Assembly (NCBI GenBank): GCA_029448655.1
Contig: JACCLO010000005.1
Location: forward strand, 3,348,001 to 3,412,000
Length of the DNA: 64,000 nucleotides
Reading direction: 5' to 3'
DNA from: Wolfiporia cocos
Lineage: Eukaryota > Basidiomycota > Agaricomycetes > Polyporales > Phaeolaceae
Shown here: in pieces, positions 50,901-61,925 of the stretch
Layout: every line of letters starts with the position of its first letter
How positions within the stretch are numbered: the stretch's first letter is position 1
Notes under the pieces: generated by a model
What the model was told of the DNA's origin: nothing
What the model saw: the letters and a program-made list of their open reading frames with translations, nothing else
The model's database searches: none
Position numbers and translations under genes: made by a program

Positions 50901-52831
50901 ATTCCATACTGCTATCCGCACGCCTCGATTGTTAAATCTTCGCTGGCCAGATTCTGTCTCGCTAGTGATCTTCTCAATCCGACCGTCTTGAGACGCCTTC
51001 TTGAAATCCTCAAAGACTTCTCTGGCACCCTGGATGTCACCTACACTCGCATAGACTGAAATGAGACGCTGATATATCCTCGGGCTCGGAACGAGATCAG
51101 GCCGCCGCTCTAGATGGGCAAAGACATGAAGAGCAGCGTCAACGTTGGCGTGATGTGCACATGAACGTAGAAGGTCGCCGTAAACGTCTATTGAGATCTT
51201 TCCCCACTTGAACGAGCATGCAGTTTGGAAAAGCGTCATTGCGCTGCGGAAGTTGTTCTCGAGTCGCAAGCGGTCGATCTGTGCCTTGTCCTCCAAATTT
51301 GCTTCCTCCGCGTTATACGCGCCGAGCGCGGTACGCATCCGGATCCGGGTTTCGATCTTCTGAACGGCAGCGTGCACCTCGTTATCGCGCTGGGTGAGAG
51401 CAGTGATGAGGGTAGCGTAGGTGCGGAAATTCGGCAGTACATCGCGCGCAATCATGTCGTTGTAGATGTCCAGAATCTGCTGCAGTGTCTCGTCAGGTTT
51501 CCGTAGCGTGTGCAGCGCGGACAGAACGTTATTGTATAGCGCTGCGTGTGCGTCCTTGCGCGTGCTCAAGGCCTCAACTTGCCGAAGCACTGCAGCACGA
51601 TCATCGCGGCGTACTGCGTCCTTGACCTGGTCATAGAATGTTTGATCCTCAGGTGACACTTCAGATTTATCAAGGGCCGGTGACGAGAGTGAGGCATCTG
51701 CCGATGATGAGGGAGGAGGAGGAGCGAGGGAGGGGGGAGGAACCAAATCAAGGTAGGCAGAGGCAGTTTCATTTTCGGCAGCGGCGGTGGCCTCGTACCG
51801 GATCGCCTGGACAGAGTGCTTGGGCAACAGCAACGCTGTCCCTGGCGAAGAAAGCGTGAGGCTGCTTTGGGTGTGCTCGCTTGGATTTTTGTCCGCGAAT
51901 GCAGGACGAGACCGCGCATGAGCCCTAACGGCCCGCAGAACCTCCAACCGCTCCCTAGACCGTTCATGAACGCCAATAGACACACTCTTCCTTCTACCAG
52001 GGCTTTTCGGAGGCTGAGCCTTTGAATCATCGGTGTCGTCGTTGATGCCTTGGGCTACGTCGTTTGATGTGACGGACTCGACCTGTGTCACGGCACGACC
52101 AGCGCCCTAGTACAAGAGTGAGTCACTAAGAGACAACTCAAGCTAACAATACAAAACGATGAGAACGCTCGTAACGCATCTAAGCCCACAAATATCATGA
52201 AGGAAAGGCAGATATACGATGGCAGCTTAGCACGACTGATTGCGCGCCAAGCAACAGCGCCTCGGTATCTCTCTTGCGAGAGATACTCAAACTTTATGCA
52301 GAAGAATCCAACTATTGACTCCAAGTAGTTTCGCGCAGCGTTTGGACGAAGGCACTTATGAATGCCTTCTCCTGATCTAAAGTATACCACACTGCAGACA
52401 CGCGCCCAATGGCAGCCGGGTGTTAGGACGAGCCGCGGCGACAAAGCATGGTTCTCGGATTGCTCGGCGCGTAGAAACCGAGACGTAGTCGATGTCCTAG
52501 GCTCGCATATCTTTCGTGGTATTGTCCGGAGGCTGCAAACCGCATTTCACGTTGCAGGCCCACCGAAAGATGTCCAGGAGTACGAGAAAGATGATGACGG
52601 ACCCGGACATACCTGATAACCCGTATAGTACCTACTGCCGGAATGATACTTCGCGCCGCCGGGCCCGGCACCATGCGTGCCGTTCCACCCAGAGTTAGAG
52701 GACGAGGCACCGGGACCGGACGACGACTGGAGCTGGAGGACATTGCGGATGGTGTGTCCTGTCTGATTCTGTACCGCGGCTACCGCACGGGTAGTGTGGA
52801 GGAGAAGGTGATTGGCGACCTTTGGCAGCAT
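47995..52831 (-). CDS. Large pentatricopeptide-repeat protein, probably mitochondrial
   Basis: Exons 52831-52613, 52106-48885, 48835-48317, 48261-48173 and 48121-47995 give 1391 aa. The N-terminus (MLPKVANHLLLHTTRAVAAV) is a likely mitochondrial presequence. Many PPR units follow, e.g. VLPNFRTYATLITAL, PSPRIYQRLISVYASVGDIQ, PNLYLYNTIISKLARARKAD and PSSVTYGAVIAACCRVGDAE. Such proteins bind organellar RNA and act in mRNA stability or translation; the target is unknown. The first intron is 506 nt, about ten times the local norm. The gene is divergent from SMD1. Confidence 0.9.
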
Positions 52832-53122
52832 GTCGCGCCAGGCTGAGCGGTCAAGGCCTCAGAGTTTTGTGCGCGTCAGTGGCGGATATTGCGGGAGGGA
52901 AGTTGGAGGATTATCGCGAAGCCAGGCCGGTGGACGAGGTAGACGATGGCGGCGAGAGGCAAGCCGGGCCTGTACGCACTCAGCGGCCGCGAAAAGAGTC
53001 AAATCGCGCTCGTGTATTTCTTTCTCCCGGCTTCCCCCGCCACACTGATATCCGTCACGTGCGAGCTCGCTCCTCGCTCGAGTTATGCTGAGCGCTCCTC
53101 GTCGTCGACACTCTCCGCCACC
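52832..53122. promoter_or_regulatory. Bidirectional promoter of the PPR gene and SMD1
   Basis: 291 bases between divergent start codons. No TATA box was seen. Confidence 0.5.
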
Positions 53123-53634
53123 ATGAAGCTTGTCAGGTACGCCTGTGCTGTCTTGTCTAGTTCGAGCGCTGCAACGGCTTCTGCTTTCAGCTCCAACCAT
53201 CGGACATGGCTGATATATCCCATTTTCCAGATTTTTGATGAAACTTAACAATGAAACGGTGACCATCGAGCTCAAGAACGGCTCCGTTGTGCATGGCACA
53301 ATCACTGGTGTGTAGCATGCGCCTACGATATTTTGGTCCTCCTCATCACACTGCGCCGGCAGGGGTCGACATGCAGATGAACACGCATTTGAAGACTGTC
53401 AAAATGACCGCGCGTAACCGCGACCCCACCTCTCTCGACTCGCTCTCAATTCGCGGCAACAATATCCGCTACTTCGTGCTACCCGACGCACTTCCTTTGG
53501 ATACCCTCCTCGTCGACGACGCACCGAAACCAAAGAACAGGAAAAAGGACGATGCGCGCGGACGCGGTCGTGGTCGGGGCGCTGAACGTGCACGCGGACG
53601 GGGCAGGGGACGAGGGCGTGGCAGGGGTTTTTAG
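53123..53634 (+). CDS. SMD1: Small nuclear ribonucleoprotein Sm D1
   Basis: Exons 53123-53136, 53231-53307 and 53363-53634 give 120 aa. The Sm fold is complete: [51 protein letters not shown] and [18 protein letters not shown]. The tail is RG-rich, the usual site of arginine methylation. SmD1 is one of the seven ring proteins on U1, U2, U4 and U5 snRNAs. Exon 1 is only 14 nt. Confidence 0.97.
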
Positions 53635-53906
53635 ACTGGTACCGGTGCGACGCCCAAGAGTGCGCGCGTCGCTCGCTGCGCGCATCGCAAAACCAGGGAG
53701 TTGTACTCTCGTGTATTATCTGTGCATATCCCATTTTTGTTCTCATCTTGTGCTCCTTCAACTCGATTCTTCTCGCAACACGCCGTGGTGTTTGAGTGGC
53801 TTGACATAAGTATTATAGTGTGCCAAGTTGTATGACTTGTTAAGCAAGTATAACATTTAGCATCCGCCGTGAGCAGTCTCGAGTTCACTTGGACCTCACG
53901 CACGCG

Positions 53907-55464
53907 ATGATATTTCGCCGCTGGCTATCATCCGGCCCTTGTCTGCCTCCTACAATCCACCAGCTGCTCTCATCTCGTCCTCCGAGTTCCACAACTGTCA
54001 CTGTGAACGGATGGGTCAAGTCTGTTCGACGCCAAAAAAATATCGCATTCGCGGTCATATCCGATGGGAGCTCTGAGCAAGGTCTTCAAGCGGTTTTCGC
54101 TGATGTGACTCTCGCCAAATCGTACATGTCGCCTATTTCTCTCAGCATTAGCCCAGCTGATACTCGTGTTGCATGATGACTAGGTTCACAAATGGCGCCA
54201 GCGTCCGACTGGGCGGTCAGCTCGCTGATAGTCCCGGACGGGGCCAAGATACAGAACTGAAGGTCGAGTCGGTCGAGGTACTGGGAGAGTGTGATCCAGA
54301 GGTGCAGACCGTCATAATGCCCTGAGACGCATGGAGTGTGGTTCATGTTGAAGCGACAGACATATCCCATACAGAAGCAATCGCTGACCGCAGAGTACCT
54401 CCGCGAGCATTGCCATCTTCGTGCGCGAACCGAGTCGATATCCTCAATGCTGCGCCTCCGGAACACTGTCTCAATGTCGATACACCAATTTTTTCAGGTG
54501 CGCTCGTGTCGGGAGCTCACTCAATCACTACTTACGCTAGACATGAGGAAAGTCTGCAGGCTTTTTGTCCGTGCACGCCCCAATCCTGACATCAAACGAC
54601 TGCGAGGGCGCGGGAGAGACCTTCCGCATTGCTCCCACGTCAAGAGACCTATCTACGCAATGCGCGGCCGAAAATGATGAATTCTTCGGGCATCCTGCGT
54701 ACCTCACGGTCTCCTCCCAGTTGCACTTGGAAGCGCTTGCCGCTGCTGTCTCGCGCGTTTATTCGCTCTCGCCGTGCTTTCGCGCTGAGCGGTCTCAGAC
54801 GAGCCGGCATCTGTCCGAGTTCTGGATGCTCGAGGCAGAATGGGCTTTCACGCAGTCGGTTGACGATGTCTGCCAAGTCGTCGAACAAGCGGTCAAATTC
54901 ATTATCGACAGGACTCTTACTACATCCCTCTCCAAGGATGCAGAGCACTTGGTCGAGGCGATAGAGAGACCAACGTGGACGCGAATCAAATATACCGACG
55001 CTGTCAACGAGTTGGCAGCACATCAAACAGCAACGAGACAGTTCGTATACAAGCCGGAGTGGGGCAAGCCTTTACAAAGCGAGCATGAACGATGGCTCGC
55101 AGATGAACTCGTGCGCGGCCCAGTGTTTGTGACGGATTATCCCTCTGCCTTGAAGCCGTTCTATATGCGTCTCAACGATGACGGACGGACGGTCGCGTGT
55201 TTCGACCTTCTCATGCCCAGGCTCGGCGAGCTTGTCGGGGGTTCTCTGCGTGAGGAGCGCACGAACCTCCTGATAGCTAATCTGGAGAAGCACAACCTTT
55301 CGCTGCAGGAATATGGGTGGTATGTGGACCTGAGGCGGTTCGGAGGAGCGCCACACGGCGGGTTTGGACTGGGCTTTGAAAGACTAATAAGCTGGATAGG
55401 TAGAATCGAGAATGTACGTGAATGTATTGCCATGCCACGATGGGCAGGCAGGATGTTGCTGTAG
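53907..55464 (+). CDS. SLM5: Asparagine--tRNA ligase, mitochondrial
   Basis: Exons 53907-54121, 54184-54301, 54354-54497 and 54553-55464 give 462 aa. A short presequence ([16 protein letters not shown]) precedes the OB-fold anticodon-binding domain ([20 protein letters not shown]). The class II catalytic domain has [13 protein letters not shown], motif 2 ([20 protein letters not shown]) and motif 3 ([15 protein letters not shown]), then [14 protein letters not shown]. It charges mitochondrial tRNA-Asn. The length is that of the organellar enzyme rather than the longer cytosolic one. Confidence 0.93.
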
Positions 55465-55517
55465 AGTAGAGGTGGGGCACGATGGATGAGGCATTGTACA
55501 AGATGGGGCAACTGAGG

Positions 55518-55827
55518 TCAAGCTAGGGGGACTGATTTGGCCGTATCCAGCGTGGACACCTGCTTTCTCTGTTCCTCGGTAAGCGTGAAGTTGATGTCGA
55601 CGTATGGGCGCAGCTGCCAGGAATATTAGCGAGACAATACCGCAAATCAATCTCGGTGCGGTGCGAACCGGGGAGTTCCTGATGTCCTCAATTGCAGGTG
55701 CAACAAAGTAGCGAACTTTCTCGTCGATTAAACGGTATTTTGCTTTTCCTGAGACGACGTGCTTTCCAGGCGCACCCGTCCGATGCCCTCCCGGCAGAAA
55801 TGCCTGTCGGGTCCCTGCACCCGCCAT
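55518..55827 (-). CDS. Unrecognised small protein, 84 aa
   Basis: Two exons (55827-55669 and 55613-55518) joined at a 55-nt GT-AG intron give an 84-aa protein. It has a Gly/Arg-rich start (MAGAGTRQAFLPGGHRTG), a central KYRLIDEKVRYFVAPAIEDI and the end DINFTLTEEQRKQVSTLDT. The splice is phase 0. The basic, acid-poor N-terminus would suit mitochondrial import, which is only a guess. It is convergent with SLM5 (53 bp) and divergent from TSR3 (155 bp). I recognise no family. Confidence 0.6.
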
Positions 55828-55864
55828 TAGCTGGACTAAGGGGGCGGTTCAATGCCCATACCTT

Positions 55865-55871
55865 TATAAAA
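55865..55871 (+). promoter_or_regulatory. TATA box between the 84-aa gene and TSR3
   Basis: TATAAAA lies 112 bases before the TSR3 ATG at 55983, within the 155-bp divergent promoter. Confidence 0.45.
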
Positions 55872-55982
55872 GTCCTTATTTCCGCGCTTAGTCGTCATCG
55901 GCCTGCGCGACGCTTTAGAGAGTCTCGCAAGTGACGGGAACATAGCGAGAGCGGACAAAGAGCGTGACCGCGTTACGCGCCC

Positions 55983-57147
55983 ATGCGGCTGGGAGCAGCG
56001 TTATTGGGCGCCCGCCTCTTTTCCTCTCGCACTACGACCATGGCGAAACATAGCGCGAAGCACCACAGAGGGGCGAAACGTGGAAGAGGCGCCTCAAATA
56101 GAGGATCCAGATTATTGAGGGCAGACGGCTATATAGACGACAGACGACCCGACAGTGCTGTGGACGAGGAGGGGTCTGTGGGTTCGGGAGAGGAAGAAGT
56201 AGATTCTGGTGAGGATGACGGTGGGGTCACTTGTGAGTTCTTCGACAAGCTGAGTCTATGGCACTCGTGCATCCTGCCCACAGTGCAAATGTGTATCGAT
56301 GTCCCCGTGGCAATGTGGGTGCGTACGCCGAGTGCATGACACTCGTACCACTTTCTAACTTTTGCCGTAGGATTTTGACCACTGCGACCCGCGCCGATGT
56401 TCAGGCAAACGCCTCGCACGCTTGGGGCTCATTCAGGAACTGAGGGTGGGGCAGCGTTTCCGGGGCATCGTCGTTTCGTGAGTAGTATTCTGCGTTAGTC
56501 ATTTGCAGAGCTTAACTGACAGAATCAGCCCCAAAGGCACACAGATCGTGAGCCCTTCCGACCGTGAACTCGTATTGCGTAACGGAGTGGCAGTTGTGGA
56601 ATGTTCATGGGCAAGACTCAACGATGTGCCCTTCGGCAAGATTGCCAGTCCGCATGAACGACTACGTGAGTGATCCTCCAGTCAATTTTGAGCATTCATT
56701 AAGACATTGTGCATAGTGCCATACCTTGTAGCAGCAAATCCGGTAAATTATGGCAAGCCATGGAGATTGAACTGTGTAGAAGCTATTGCAGCTACTTTTT
56801 TCATCACTGGATTCAAGGAGTATGCCCAATATCTCCTTAGTAAATTTGGATGGGGGGCATCATTCTGGGAGATTAATGAGTATGTCCCTGTTGCTCAAAG
56901 CATGCAAGGCATATTGACCGCTTTTCAGGCCCTTTTTTGACCAGTACAGCAGATGTCATGCATCTGAGGAAGTTGAGGCTATGCAAAATCAGATCATACA
57001 AAATCTAGAGCAATCATATGAGGACTCCCGAAAGGCTGGTGTCTCAGGTAGGTTCTTCAATTCTTTGAGTGAGGTCTTACAACTTAGCATATCTTTGACA
57101 ATCAAGATTATGGTGCAGATCTTCTGGTTGCAAATCCCAATCATTGA
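55983..57147 (+). CDS. TSR3: 18S rRNA aminocarboxypropyltransferase Tsr3
   Basis: Exons 55983-56232, 56284-56318, 56371-56477, 56529-56665, 56717-56879, 56929-57047 and 57107-57147 total 852 nt (283 aa). Landmarks: a basic N-terminus ([18 protein letters not shown], an alternative start at 56040), [86 protein letters not shown] and [15 protein letters not shown]. It ends DLLVANPNH. Tsr3 transfers the acp group from SAM to m1-pseudouridine 1191 of 18S rRNA. Base composition changes sharply inside the gene: exon 3 has 11 CpGs in 107 nt, whereas exons 5-7 have two in 323 nt. Confidence 0.93.
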
Positions 57148-57364
57148 GAGGCTATCATGGGTGTCTGAATTGCAGTAAACAACAGATCATGATGTCTACC
57201 CTCATGGATTGCAATTTTGTCCCTCTCTTGTAAATGTCATACAATGCACACATGTTATTGATTTAGCAATTTCTGTAATTGCAACAGAACTTAGTGCAAA
57301 AGTATGAACTATGAGACTTACTCTATAAAAGGCTTGAGGAAGTGGTTATTGGTCAGATGGCTAA
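57148..57364. other. AT-rich spacer between TSR3 and the LTR nest
   Basis: AT-rich, CpG-poor sequence continuing the composition of the TSR3 3' half. No feature was recognised. Confidence 0.5.
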
Positions 57365-57369
57365 GTAGT

Positions 57370-57793
57370 TGTCACAGATTCTGTGACATGGAGGTGCCTA
57401 CGCCCAGCCGGGCTCAATCACAGGTACTTTCGTCCTATATCACATGACCTCTGTCGTCGTTACATAGTGGACCAGCAGTTATGTGTAGCCACCCCACTGA
57501 TAGGTCTGATTACATACACAGTAGATTAGTCATCTCATCACATGTGCACTGATAGTTACACACGGGCCTGATACATTAGGGCATGCCCACTGGCCTCTGC
57601 TGTGCTTGCATGTATATAGTCTACTTCCTCTGAGGCGTTCTCCTCAGAGTAGTTAATCTCGATGTTGGCCTAGTGCCTCTTGATGTACCTCTATGCATGC
57701 TAGTCTGGGTCTGCCTCATGCTGAACATCTTTGCATATGAGGGCTTGTTCCTTACCTGGACCATATCAAGTACGTATATGACATCTTGTGTCA
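57370..57793 (-). mobile_element. Solo LTR 1 (minus orientation)
   Basis: 424 bp from TGTCACAG to TGTGTCA, flanked by the direct repeat GTAGT at 57365-57369 and 57794-57798. In its own orientation it runs TGACACAAG...TCTGTGACA. It holds the hairpin at 57628-57649 and a TATA-like CTATATACATG beside it. Its 57370-57505 end aligns, reverse-complemented, to the right end of solo LTR 2 (both contain TCCACTATGTAAC and GTCATGTGATATA). Confidence 0.88.
57628..57649. repeat. LTR hairpin, copy in solo LTR 1
   Basis: CTCTGAGG and CCTCAGAG form a perfect 8-bp stem around a 6-nt loop. Confidence 0.8.
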
Positions 57794-58159
57794 GTAGTAT
57801 AACTGTCATTGCTTACATTTAGTGCCTATACCTGGACATCTAACCTACACCACATGACTAGTCTAAGTGCCCAGTGTATGGAAACACTGCTTTTTGCACC
57901 TGAAGCACTCAGCTTCACTTCCAAGATGCCACTTACACATTCTTCTGATGATCCCAATCACATCATGCTAGTCACAAGACCTTTCTACAAAAGGCACAGA
58001 ACATTCTAATGATGAGGTGGCATCCCTGGGAAGGTTTCAGGTGATTTTACAGGGTCCGGTCAGGTTCAGATCTTAACAACAACATTCTAGATAGTGGCCT
58101 AGGAACATGTCTAGGCTTATGATGTATTGCATGATGTATTGTAGCTATGTGACACAAAC

Positions 58160-58199
58160 TGACACAACTCTATACTCACTGATAAGGGCTGTTGTGTCA
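58160..58199. repeat. Short inverted repeat (9-bp arms)
   Basis: TGACACAAC and GTTGTGTCA bracket 22 bases. The arms look like LTR termini, but no target-site duplication flanks them. Confidence 0.6.
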
Positions 58200-58607
58200 T
58201 GGACTTGCCTGTGCCACCAGCCCTGCTGGGGATCCCTATGTCTGAGCCCCTAGAACCATCTAAAGGGGGCAGCACAAGAGGATGTGTCATTGGACACATA
58301 TACTGAGTTGAAGTAGCATTGATATCCCCAGACTAGCAGTCAAAGACTAAAGGTCAAGTGAGCATGCATAATGGTAAGAGACAAACCCCAGGGATAAATC
58401 CTGAGGACTGAGATTGACAGTTCTGGGGGTCAACCCAGAATGTTGCAGGCATAAGTGCATGGGGTATGGCAGAGTGCATATGCTTGCCCTAACTACAGAG
58501 TTCATCCACCCCAGTAATAGGGGTGTCACAGATTTTGACATCCTCAGCCAGGGCAAACAGCACAGATAGTGATGTCTGAAAGGCAGTGCACATACTAGAA
58601 GGATATC

Positions 58608-59085
58608 TGACACAAGACTGCACCTATGTCACACACGCGCAAGAGGGGGCCTAGGATGCCAGCCAGAGGTCTTGTTGATATGATAAGACATAGCATAGAT
58701 TGTCCAACTGGGGTGCATCAAGTCCCAGTGGTATAGCGTCAGGCTCTCAGTCAAGCATGTGTAAGGAGTAAGCCAGGGACATGCCCCAAGATGACATTAA
58801 TGAGTCTGAGGTTGTAAGACCTCAGAGGTAGGTTATATACATGTGATCCACTATGCTACTGAGATCAAGGCCCACCCTAAAGGCAGGGGCCATGCGCAGT
58901 GCTACCAACAACCGCTTATGTAATGATATGGTAACCTACATGTGATTGTCTAGACCGTAGGGGGGCTACACGTAACTACTAGTCCACTATGTAACAACGG
59001 TGTTAGGTCATGTGATATAAAGTGCAAGTACCTGTGTATGAGCCCTATTGGGCACAGGCGCTTGCATGTTGCAGAAACTGTGACA
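58608..59085 (+). mobile_element. Solo LTR 2
   Basis: 478 bp starting TGACACAAGACTG and ending GAAACTGTGACA, flanked by ATATC at 58603-58607 and 59086-59090. It contains the hairpin at 58805-58826, TTATATACATG just downstream, a CCCTAAAGG block and GGGGGGCTACACGTAAC. Confidence 0.88.
58805..58826. repeat. LTR hairpin, copy in solo LTR 2
   Basis: TCTGAGGT-TGTAAG-ACCTCAGA: perfect 8-bp stem whose innermost T-A pair is absent from the other copies; conserved TGTAAG loop. Confidence 0.8.
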
Positions 59086-59309
59086 ATATCACAGTGCAGC
59101 TCACTGTGATATGCCCGGTCCTCTAGACCCTAATACCGTACAACTAGGTGTGCCTGCTAAGGCGGACCATAGTGTGCCATCGTAACATTGAGTGCCTGTC
59201 ATGAGGCACTAACCGCAGACTAGCAGACGAGGTAAGAGGCGAGGCAGACAGGTGCACAGGGAATGAGTCACAAAGGGGGCCTTGGTGCCCCAGCGATGAG
59301 ATTCTAAGT

Positions 59310-59329
59310 TCTGAGCTGTAAGGCTCAGA
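59310..59329. repeat. LTR hairpin, copy in undelimited LTR fragment
   Basis: TCTGAGC-TGTAAG-GCTCAGA. Relative to the other copies the innermost G-C pair is C-G on both sides, so pairing is kept. AAGTACATG lies downstream where the others have TATATACATG. Confidence 0.75.
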
Positions 59330-59776
59330 GCCCTAAGGCTTAAGTACATGGGGCATAGCAAACATACTATGCCTACCCTAAACTACCATGTCCATGCACA
59401 GCCTGTAAGGGCATAACTAAGGATGTTGTCATGTACTTAACCATGTGATGTCAGTAGCTAGTGCTGACCAGGAGCTACTACTGATGGTCATCATATCTAT
59501 CTATATACAGAGGTGCTGGCTGGCGCATAGCACTGGTACTGGCACTAGGGGAAGGGGTGCTCACACAGAGCCCTAATAATCACCTAAAAACCTGTAAAAA
59601 ATGCCCCAGACTTCCTGTCACAGAAATTTACATGACATGCCACAGATTTAGGGTTTCCAACTAAGGGGACTCATACCGGCGTGTTCATGGCCCCATCATG
59701 TGACCTCTCTTGTACATTCCACCACTCTGCCATTCGCCAGGCACCGTAGTAGATTAGATTAGATAACATCTTGAAG

Positions 59777-60333
59777 TGTCACAGAATTCCCGGTGGGGGG
59801 TTCTGACATCCCTTGCTATAGGTATTCACAGGCGCCGCTAGGTGTGCGCGCACCTTCCTGATCCTCAGCCACCTCCAGCGTCTCCCTCTTTGCCATCTAG
59901 ATCATCTGACCCAGTAGTTTAGCGCTGTAGGATAGCGCGCGCCTCTTCATACGGACACGTTACGGTCACAGTAGTTACATATACGTCACTTGTCAGGTGC
60001 CCCTTAGATAATGCGCACGGACCATTACTTTAGGGCTAGACTCGTAGTTACCACGTCATGTATATATTACGTCAAGATGTGGGCTTACACCCCATCTCTC
60101 AGATTCTCGTCAATGGGTAATCCCCTTACACATCATCTTGTCTGCGTAACTACTGGCCCGGGGCCCACATCTTGTCGTCCTTGTCTGCGGCTGCGCCTTC
60201 GACGTCTGGGCACCTCGTGAGTTACTCACTTGGATGGACCTATGAGTACGCCGCTGGCGTCGTTGCAGCCCTGTGGGGGCTTGTGTGGACTCCCCATGTA
60301 GCCATGGTCGCACAGACAGGTGTGTCTGTGACA
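59777..60333. mobile_element. Solo LTR 4, nested in LTR 3
   Basis: 557 bp from TGTCACAGAATTC to GTCTGTGACA, flanked by TGAAG at 59772-59776 and 60334-60338. Orientation is unclear because the two ends are nearly inverted copies. Confidence 0.82.
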
Positions 60334-60356
60334 TGAAGCATGCCCCAGCCCGGTCT

Positions 60357-61015
60357 TGTCACAGACTTATCTGTGATGCCTCAACTTCTAGCCCTATCCC
60401 TCAAGACTCTTGATATGATGCCTAGGACCTATGATATGATGCCCCAGACTAGTGAGTAGAGAGATAATGAGATTGTTGTAAAGGTGGACTTAGAGAGGGA
60501 GGGTCTTATTCAGACAGAGGAAGGTGGGGACACGCTGCCTATCACACTAAGACCCTGGTGGCTTAATAGCAGACAATACTAATAATCAAGCTAGGCCCTA
60601 ATGCTGCTAGCGAAGGGGTTTATATACATGCTATGCAACTGAGCTGAATCGTGTACCCTAAAGTACGAGGCCCGTGCACAGCGCATATTTGTAATTATTG
60701 TGCCATAGTGACACAACATAATCACATGCCAGTAATGGCACATGACGAGATAATGTCATTGTGCAAGCCTGTGATGGCGAGCACATGTCGTAGGGCAATA
60801 AGATCATACCCTGTATATCTATCTAATCTAAGGAGACTAGATATGAGATGAGATAAGATAAGGTCACATGCCATGAAGGTACGTGACCCAGAAACGTTCA
60901 TGAAATCGTAAAGATCGTGTTATTGAGCCCTGTAATGGGTGTAAATGAATGTAATAAAGCCCAGTAATGGGCATATATAGTCCGATAGGAGGTAGACCGT
61001 TAGAAATCTGTGTCA
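60357..61015 (-). mobile_element. Solo LTR 5, nested in LTR 3
   Basis: 659 bp from TGTCACAGACT to ATCTGTGTCA, flanked by GGTCT at 60352-60356 and 61016-61020. In its own orientation it starts TGACACAGATTTC and soon has CTATATATGCCC, a TATA-like box. Confidence 0.83.
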
Positions 61016-61511
61016 GGTCTGCACCTGACACATATATCACATGCTTACCTAAGTGTGCTTGGACCTTGTCATTTAGGATAGACACATTGTCGTATAGTGC
61101 ACTGCATGTATATAAGCCAACATTAGAGACCTTCTGTCTCTAACACAATCAATCTCAACCTTGGGGTGCTCTGCCCTAGGGATTACTCCACTACTCTGCA
61201 TGACTGTCTAAGCTTGCCCTCTCCCTTGCTCTAAGCCAGCACCTTAACAAGGCGTTCATCTGTTCTGTTAGAGGGCCCTTTTAGTGTGGTGTGGCAGTGC
61301 ATTAGGACTTGGTGTGTAGACTAATGACACGGTATGTTCTTGTGTCACTTCCGTCTGTGACAAAGGACTATTAGCACTACTTTGTAGTGATGCACATGAA
61401 AGCCTGGTGCCTCTATGAAGGGTGACACAGATCTTCCATAGTTTTCCCTAAGTTTCCCGCTTCATGGTACATTTCTAGTGCAATATCTACATCTAACATA
61501 CGTTATCCCAT

Positions 61512-61925
61512 TGACACAGAACTGTCATTACACACTAATATATAACACCGGGTTGATATTGTCCAAGACATAGTATAGGATTCATAACATCGAGGCCCCA
61601 GACTAGCACGCAATGAGGGAGAGCTGAGGGACTAAGCCCAATCGTCAAATATCATCAGTCTGAGGTGTAAGCCTCAGACGTCGCCTGCTTATATACATGA
61701 GAGACCTGTACGCTACTGATATTGGACCCGACCTAAAGGTGTGGTCTGTGTGTACGCTGATATAAGCCGATCACATGTATGGTATGACATAAGCTAGCAA
61801 GGCACTGACCAGAGAGGGGGGGCTACGCATAGCCACTACACTACATGGCACAGATCACATGACTATATACGATGAGTTCACTGGTTCAATCCCGAGCAGG
61901 AGAGGACAGGGGAAAATCTGTGACA
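61512..61925 (+). mobile_element. Solo LTR 7, nested in LTR 6
   Basis: 414 bp from TGACACAGAACTG to AAAATCTGTGACA, flanked by CCCAT at 61507-61511 and 61926-61930. It contains the hairpin at 61658-61679, CTTATATACATG, CCTAAAGGTGTGGTCTGTG and GGGGGGCTACGCATA, the same order as in LTR 2. Confidence 0.9.
61658..61679. repeat. LTR hairpin, copy in solo LTR 7
   Basis: GTCTGAGG-TGTAAG-CCTCAGAC, perfect 8-bp stem; the TATA-like box begins about 10 bases downstream. Confidence 0.85.

Larger units (their letters stand above)
59616..61347 (-). mobile_element. Solo LTR 3, interrupted by LTRs 4 and 5
   Basis: It runs from TGTCACAGAAAT to CTTGTGTCA and is flanked by CTTCC at 59611-59615 and 61348-61352. 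After removing the two nested insertions and one copy of each duplication, about 506 bp remain, a normal LTR length for this nest. No coding sequence. Confidence 0.82.

Noticed and set aside
52088..52444. 118-codon minus-strand frame with hydrophobic segment in the PPR intron
   Set aside because: It ends in a stop before the exon and interrupts the contiguous YYTGYQ/GAGRAVTQ join; treated as intronic.
58727..58760. tRNA D-arm-like sequence AGTGGTATAGCGTCAGGCT, possible SINE head
   Set aside because: No B box follows and the stretch is internal to solo LTR 2.
61881..61891. GGTTCAATCCC resembling a tRNA B box
   Set aside because: It lies inside solo LTR 7, with no A box or cloverleaf at the right distance.
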